Of a stretch of DNA of 64,000 nt, positions 56,842 through 64,000 are shown in pieces (within the stretch, counting starts at the first letter, position 1; every line of letters starts with the position of its first letter). The stretch spans positions 118,786-182,785 of the forward strand of contig NZ_JAMGBF010000005.1 of NCBI RefSeq assembly GCF_023516615.1. Reading direction: 5' to 3'. The position numbers and the translations under genes are program-made. Origin of the DNA: Streptomyces panaciradicis (GTDB taxonomy: Bacteria > Actinomycetota > Actinomycetes > Streptomycetales > Streptomycetaceae). The notes under the pieces are model-generated. The model saw nothing but the letters and a program-made list of their open reading frames with translations. It ran no database searches and had not been told where the DNA came from.

Positions 56842-57651
56842 ATGCGCCAGTACTCCGCCGACCTGACCCCTCCCTGGAAGAAGCCGAAGCCGGTTCCCGA
56901 GGTCCCGGCGGAGCCCGGTCTGGTGGTCGAGGAGGCCGGTACCGGTTTCTGCGGCGCGGTGATCCGCTGCGAGGCCGGCACGGTGACCCTGGAGGACCGC
57001 TTCGGCAAGCACCGCGTGTTCCCGATGGAACCGCGCGGTTTCCTGCTGGAGGGCCGGGTGGTGACGCTCGTCCGCCCGGCCGGCGGCACACCCGTACGGC
57101 CCGCTCGCACCGCGTCCGGCTCGGTCGCCGTCCCGAGCGCACGCGCGCGCGTGGCCCGCGCCGGGCGGATCTACGTCGAGGGCCGGCACGACGCCGAGCT
57201 GGTGGAGAAGGTCTGGGGCGACGACCTGCGCATCGAGGGCGTGGTCGTGGAGTACCTGGAGGGCGTGGACGACCTGCCGTCGATCGTGGCCGAGTTCGCG
57301 CCGGGGCCGGACGCGCGGCTGGGCGTCCTCGTGGACCACCTGGTGCCGGGCACGAAGGAGTGGCGGATCGCCCAGCAGGTGACCAGCGAGCACGCGCTGG
57401 TCGTCGGGCATCCCTACATCGACATCTGGGAGGCGGTGAAGCCGTCGTCCCTCGGCATCGAGGCCTGGCCGCGCGTCCCGCACGGCCAGGACTGGAAGAC
57501 CGGCGTGTGCCGGGCGCTGGGCTGGCCGTCGGAGAACACGGGCGCCGTGTGGCAGGCGATCCTGAAGCGGGTGGGTTCCTACAAGGACCTGGAGCCGGAG
57601 CTGCTGGGCCGCGTCGAGGAACTGATCGACTTCGTCACGGCCCCGGAGTGA
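56842..57651 (+). CDS. DUF3097 family protein
   Basis: A 269-residue actinobacterial protein of unassigned function. Residues about 30-85 look like a small beta barrel ([39 protein letters not shown]). From about 110 there is a Toprim-like pattern: [17 protein letters not shown] (the E-G-x-x-D element) and later LGVLVDHLV. That likeness suggests a nucleic-acid phosphotransfer fold, but this is inference. The C-terminus ends in helices. It is present next to hrcA/hemW in many actinomycetes. Confidence 0.88.
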   Translation: MRQYSADLTPPWKKPKPVPEVPAEPGLVVEEAGTGFCGAVIRCEAGTVTLEDRFGKHRVFPMEPRGFLLEGRVVTLVRPAGGTPVRPARTASGSVAVPSARARVARAGRIYVEGRHDAELVEKVWGDDLRIEGVVVEYLEGVDDLPSIVAEFAPGPDARLGVLVDHLVPGTKEWRIAQQVTSEHALVVGHPYIDIWEAVKPSSLGIEAWPRVPHGQDWKTGVCRALGWPSENTGAVWQAILKRVGSYKDLEPELLGRVEELIDFVTAPE

Positions 57652-57663
57652 ACCCGGCGGCGG

Positions 57664-58896
57664 TCAGTCGACCAGGTCCCTGACCACCGCGTCCGCCAGC
57701 AGCCGCCCCCGCAGGGTCAGCACGGCCCGGCCCTCCTCGTACGGGTCCTGCCGCAGCAGTCCGTCCGACAGGGCCCGGCGCGCGGCCGCCAGCCCGGCCG
57801 GCTTCAGCAGGTCCAGCGGCGCCCCGTCGCGCAGGCGCAGCTCCAGCAGGACGCGCTCCACCCGCCGGTCCTCCGCCGAGAGCACCTCGCGGCCCGCCCC
57901 CGGGGACTTCCCCGCCGCCAGGGCCGCCGCGTAGGCGCCGGGGTGCTTCACGTTCCACCAGCGCACCCCGCCGACGTGCGAGTGCGCTCCGGGGCCCGCG
58001 CCCCACCAGTCGGCGCCGCGCCAGTACAGCTCGTTGTGCAGGCAGCGGGCCGCTTGCGAGGTCGCCCAGTTGGAGACCTCGTACCAGTCGAAGCCCGCGC
58101 CCGACAGGACGTCCTCCGCGATCAGGTAGCGGTCGGCGTGGACGTCGTCGTCGGTCATCGGGATCTCACCACGGCGGATGCGGCGGGCCAGCTGCGTGCC
58201 CTCCTCGACGATCAGCGCGTACGCCGACACGTGGTCCGGGCCCGCGCCGATCGCCGCCTCCAGGGACGCCCGCCAGTCGTCGTCGGACTCGCCCGGGGTG
58301 CCGTAGATCAAGTCCAGGTTGACGTGCTCGAAGCCCGCCGCCCGCGCCTCCGCCACGCACGCCTCGGGGCGGCCGGGGGTGTGGGTGCGGTCCAGGACCT
58401 TCAGCACGTGCTGCCGGGCGCTCTGCATGCCGAAGGAGATCCGGTTGAAGCCGCCCTCGCGAAGAGCGGTGAGGTAGGCGGGGTCGACCGACTCGGGGTT
58501 GGCCTCCGTGGTGACCTCGGCGTCCGCCGCGAGCCCGAACTCGTCGCGGATCGCGGCGAGCATCCGTACGAGGTCGCCGGCGGCCAGCAGGGTCGGGGTG
58601 CCGCCGCCGACGAAGACCGTGCGGACCTGCCGCGGGTCGTCGCCCAGGACCTTGCGGGCCAGGCGGATCTCGTCGATCAGGGTGTCGGCGTAGTTCTCCC
58701 GGGAGGCGAGGACTCCGCCCGTGCCGCGCAGCTCGGTGGCGGTGTAGGTGTTGAAGTCGCAGTAGCCGCAGCGGGTGGCGCAGTACGGCACGTGCAGGTA
58801 GAAGCCGAGGGGGCGGTCGGCGGCCCCGGTGAGTGCGGACGCGGGCAGTGCGCCGTCGGCGGGGACCGGCTCGCCGTCGGGGAGTGCGGAAGGCAT
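57664..58896 (-). CDS. hemW: Radical SAM heme chaperone HemW
   Basis: A 410-residue radical SAM protein. The cluster motif C-x3-C-x2-C is C39-ATR-C43-GY-C46 followed by D-F, the sequence typical of HemW rather than HemN. SAM-binding segments are [11 protein letters not shown] and RISFGMQS. The HemW C-terminal domain ends it. It was long misnamed oxygen-independent coproporphyrinogen III oxidase; HemW binds and delivers heme. An ATG at 58905 would add three residues. Confidence 0.94.
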   Translation of the reverse strand: MPSALPDGEPVPADGALPASALTGAADRPLGFYLHVPYCATRCGYCDFNTYTATELRGTGGVLASRENYADTLIDEIRLARKVLGDDPRQVRTVFVGGGTPTLLAAGDLVRMLAAIRDEFGLAADAEVTTEANPESVDPAYLTALREGGFNRISFGMQSARQHVLKVLDRTHTPGRPEACVAEARAAGFEHVNLDLIYGTPGESDDDWRASLEAAIGAGPDHVSAYALIVEEGTQLARRIRRGEIPMTDDDVHADRYLIAEDVLSGAGFDWYEVSNWATSQAARCLHNELYWRGADWWGAGPGAHSHVGGVRWWNVKHPGAYAAALAAGKSPGAGREVLSAEDRRVERVLLELRLRDGAPLDLLKPAGLAAARRALSDGLLRQDPYEEGRAVLTLRGRLLADAVVRDLVD

Positions 58897-58927
58897 GCCT
58901 TCCATTGTCCCGTACCGGCGCGGTTGC

Positions 58928-60829
58928 TCACTCCGCCTGCAGCACCAGCAGCGCCAGGTCGTCCTCGGGCGGCCGTCCGCCGAACTCGTGCACCAGGCGT
59001 CTGATGCGCTCCGCGATCAGCTCGGCGCTCAGGCCCGCGCAGCCGGCCAGCGCGGCGGCGAGGCCGTCGGCGTCGTCGAACTGGGCGGAGCCGGAGCGGC
59101 GCTCGGTGACGCCGTCGGTGACGCACAGCAGGCTGTCGCCGGGGCCGAGCGCGAAGCTCTCGCTGGTGTACGTCTCGTCCTCGACGACGCCGAGGAGGGT
59201 CTGCGGCCGGGCGGCCGTGCGCACGTCCCCGTCGGCCCCGAGCAGCAGGGGCAGCGGGTGCCCGGCGGAGGCGAGGGTGCAGCGGACCCCGCCGTCGAAG
59301 GGGGTCAGCTCGCCGTAGAGGAGGGACAGGAAGCGGGTCTGCGGGCCGTCGGCGGGGCCGACCGGCTGGACCAGGGCCCGGGCCGCCGCGTCCGCGGCCT
59401 CCGTGGCGTCGTCGAGAAGGAGCCGGTTGAGGCGGTCCAGGACGCCGGCGACGCCGTAGCCCTCGCGGGCCAGCAGCCGCAGCCAGGGGCGGGCCAGACC
59501 GATGACGACGGCGGCCTCGGGGCCCTTGCCCTGGACGTCCCCGACGGCGAAGCACCAGCGGCCGTCGCCGGCCGGGAAGAGGTCGTAGAAGTCGCCGCTG
59601 GGGCCGCCCTTGTCGCACGGCTCGTAGACGAGGGCGCTGCGCACGCCGGGGATCTCGGCGACGGCGGCGGGCAGCAGACCGCGCTGCAGAACCTTGCTGA
59701 TGGTGGCCTGGCGGGCGTACTGGCGGGCCGTGCCGACGGCGAGCGCCACCCGGCGGCTGAGGTCCTCGACGAGCCCGGTGACCTCGTCGGGGAAGCGCAG
59801 GAGTCCGGCGCGGCCGATGACGAGGGTGCCCAGCGGGCGGCCGCCGGCGATCAGGCGGTAGGCGAGCGCCGCGCCGTGGGCGTCGCGCGGGTCGAGGGCC
59901 TCGGCCGGCCAGGGGTGGGCGACGGGCCCGGACTGCAGGGCTCCGGGCGGGGGCGGCGGGTCCTTCTCCAGCACCCGCCGCAGTTCCTCGATGCGGTTCT
60001 CGCTGCCGTGCCAGACGCGGGCCAGCCGTGGACCGGTGCCGCCGCCCTGGTGGGGCGGCGGTCCGGGGTCGAGGGTCTCCCAGCGGCCCATCACCTCGTC
60101 CTCCAGCCATACGGCGCACCAGTCGGCGAGCCGCGGCACGATCAGCTGTCCGGTGAGGGCGGCGACCAGGTTCTCGTCGAGCTGCCCGGCGAGCAGGTCG
60201 GAGGCCTCGGCGAGGAAGGACAGGGCGCCGCGGTGGAGCCAGTCCGCGTCGTGTTCGGCCCGCCGGGGTTCGGGGGCGAGGAATCCGGCCACGTCGAGGC
60301 CGTACTCCACCGCGCCGCCGTCGTCGGCCGTGTCCTCCTCGGTCGGCAGCCGTGCCCACACCGTCTTGGCGCCCCTGCCGTAGGTGACGCCCCAGGACTC
60401 GGCGAGCCGGGCGACCAGGCGCAGTCCGCGGCCGTACTCGTGCGTCGCGCGCGCGGGTTCGGTGTCCGTGCCGCGGGGCGGCCGGGAGGGGTGCTGGTCG
60501 CGGACCTCGACGAGGAGGGTGCCGGCGGTGTCCTCCAGCCGGCAGCTCACGTGCACGTCGGTGCCGGCGTGCACGACGGCGTTGGTGACGAGTTCGCTGA
60601 CGACGAGCAGCGCGTCCTCGGCGAGCCGGTCGGTGAGGCGGTCGGCGCCGGGCAGCCCGTCCTCCGTCCACCGGGCGAAGGCGGCGCGTACGAGCGCGCG
60701 GGCGGATCCGGGCGCGACGGAGCTTCCGGGCAGGGTGGCGTGCGCCCACGCCCGCGCGCCTTCGCGCGCCTCCCCGTGCGCGGGCGCGTCGCGGGCGGCG
60801 GTCTTCCGTTGGATCGGAACGGCCCCCAT
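58928..60829 (-). CDS. SpoIIE-type PP2C phosphatase with RsbW-like kinase and GAF domains
   Basis: A 633-residue soluble regulator of the partner-switching type. Residues about 35-160 are an anti-sigma-factor-like HATPase ([12 protein letters not shown]-box, [17 protein letters not shown]). About 205-385 is a GAF-like sensor, and 400-633 a PP2C/SpoIIE phosphatase (metal-binding GDFYDLFP and [12 protein letters not shown], later VTDGVTER and [10 protein letters not shown]). It probably dephosphorylates an anti-anti-sigma factor. It is divergent from the HAMP-repeat kinase, with 102 bp between them. Confidence 0.93.
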   Translation of the reverse strand: MGAVPIQRKTAARDAPAHGEAREGARAWAHATLPGSSVAPGSARALVRAAFARWTEDGLPGADRLTDRLAEDALLVVSELVTNAVVHAGTDVHVSCRLEDTAGTLLVEVRDQHPSRPPRGTDTEPARATHEYGRGLRLVARLAESWGVTYGRGAKTVWARLPTEEDTADDGGAVEYGLDVAGFLAPEPRRAEHDADWLHRGALSFLAEASDLLAGQLDENLVAALTGQLIVPRLADWCAVWLEDEVMGRWETLDPGPPPHQGGGTGPRLARVWHGSENRIEELRRVLEKDPPPPPGALQSGPVAHPWPAEALDPRDAHGAALAYRLIAGGRPLGTLVIGRAGLLRFPDEVTGLVEDLSRRVALAVGTARQYARQATISKVLQRGLLPAAVAEIPGVRSALVYEPCDKGGPSGDFYDLFPAGDGRWCFAVGDVQGKGPEAAVVIGLARPWLRLLAREGYGVAGVLDRLNRLLLDDATEAADAAARALVQPVGPADGPQTRFLSLLYGELTPFDGGVRCTLASAGHPLPLLLGADGDVRTAARPQTLLGVVEDETYTSESFALGPGDSLLCVTDGVTERRSGSAQFDDADGLAAALAGCAGLSAELIAERIRRLVHEFGGRPPEDDLALLVLQAE

Positions 60830-60931
60830 GTCCAGCTCCCCGAGCAGTTCGGACGAATACGCCTCGGTCGATGCGGACAGAGTGACAGACTGACCACGCC
60901 CATAAGCGCCGAGTTACCGAAGTGGGCCGCC

Positions 60932-64000
<3,069 letters not shown>

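Noticed and set aside
57664..58896. Oxygen-independent coproporphyrinogen III oxidase.
   Set aside because: The CxxxCxxC is followed by D-F and the protein is short, as in HemW, which does not have oxidase activity.

Overview
The window is chromosomal DNA from a Streptomyces or a very close actinomycete. The signs are very high G+C with strong third-position GC, many GTG starts, ATGA/GTGA stop-start overlaps inside operons, Tat-type and lipoprotein export signals, dispersed Streptomyces-type intergenic repeats, and the gene order leuA, era, cda-like, mmcQ, CBS protein, ybeY, phoH, then tricorn, rsmE, dnaJ-hrcA and hemW. No tRNA, rRNA, IS element, prophage or CRISPR array was seen. Both ends are cut: the left edge lies in a GNAT acetyltransferase and the right edge in a large HAMP-repeat histidine kinase.

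Left part (1-21.6 kb), variable in character. It holds a two-component system beside a two-gene ABC exporter, a secreted TAP-like peptidase, a secreted TIM-barrel protein, and a class A beta-lactamase-like protein whose best ribosome binding site faces an ATC codon. From 8.1 to 16.8 kb is a probable sialic-acid scavenging locus: a FadR-type regulator co-transcribed with a tyrosine phosphatase, divergent from a Dpp/Sat-type ABC transporter (binding protein, permease, fused permease-ATPase, ATPase), then a DHDPS/NanA-family aldolase. A secreted GH33 sialidase converges on it. The sialidase is the last gene of an MMPL exporter/histidine kinase/response regulator operon and its start overlaps the regulator stop. 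A zinc-ribbon TerB-like protein follows.

Middle part (21.7-39.2 kb). leuA has a leader peptide with four consecutive Leu codons and a strong terminator. Next come a protealysin-type M4 protease with its emfourin-type inhibitor, a GH1 beta-glucosidase with an MFS transporter, an SDR/XRE regulator pair, and era. Between era and the cda-like gene sit two blocks that look added: amtB-glnK with a GlnR-like box but no glnD, and three genes for surface proteins resembling the Firmicutes WxL / DUF916 system. The cda-mmcQ-CBS-ybeY-phoH run is ordinary core sequence.

Right part (39.3-64 kb). A PfkB kinase, glucarate dehydratase and 5-keto-4-deoxyglucarate dehydratase are divergent from an IclR regulator (D-glucarate use). 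After an MFS gene come adenine deaminase, RNase Z, a HIT protein and tricorn protease in one run. Then follow a lipoprotein, a VOC protein, rsmE, nitronate monooxygenase, dnaJ-hrcA under a CIRCE operator, an MBL-fold protein, DUF3097 and hemW. Last is a SpoIIE-type phosphatase divergent from a soluble kinase with seven tandem HAMP units.
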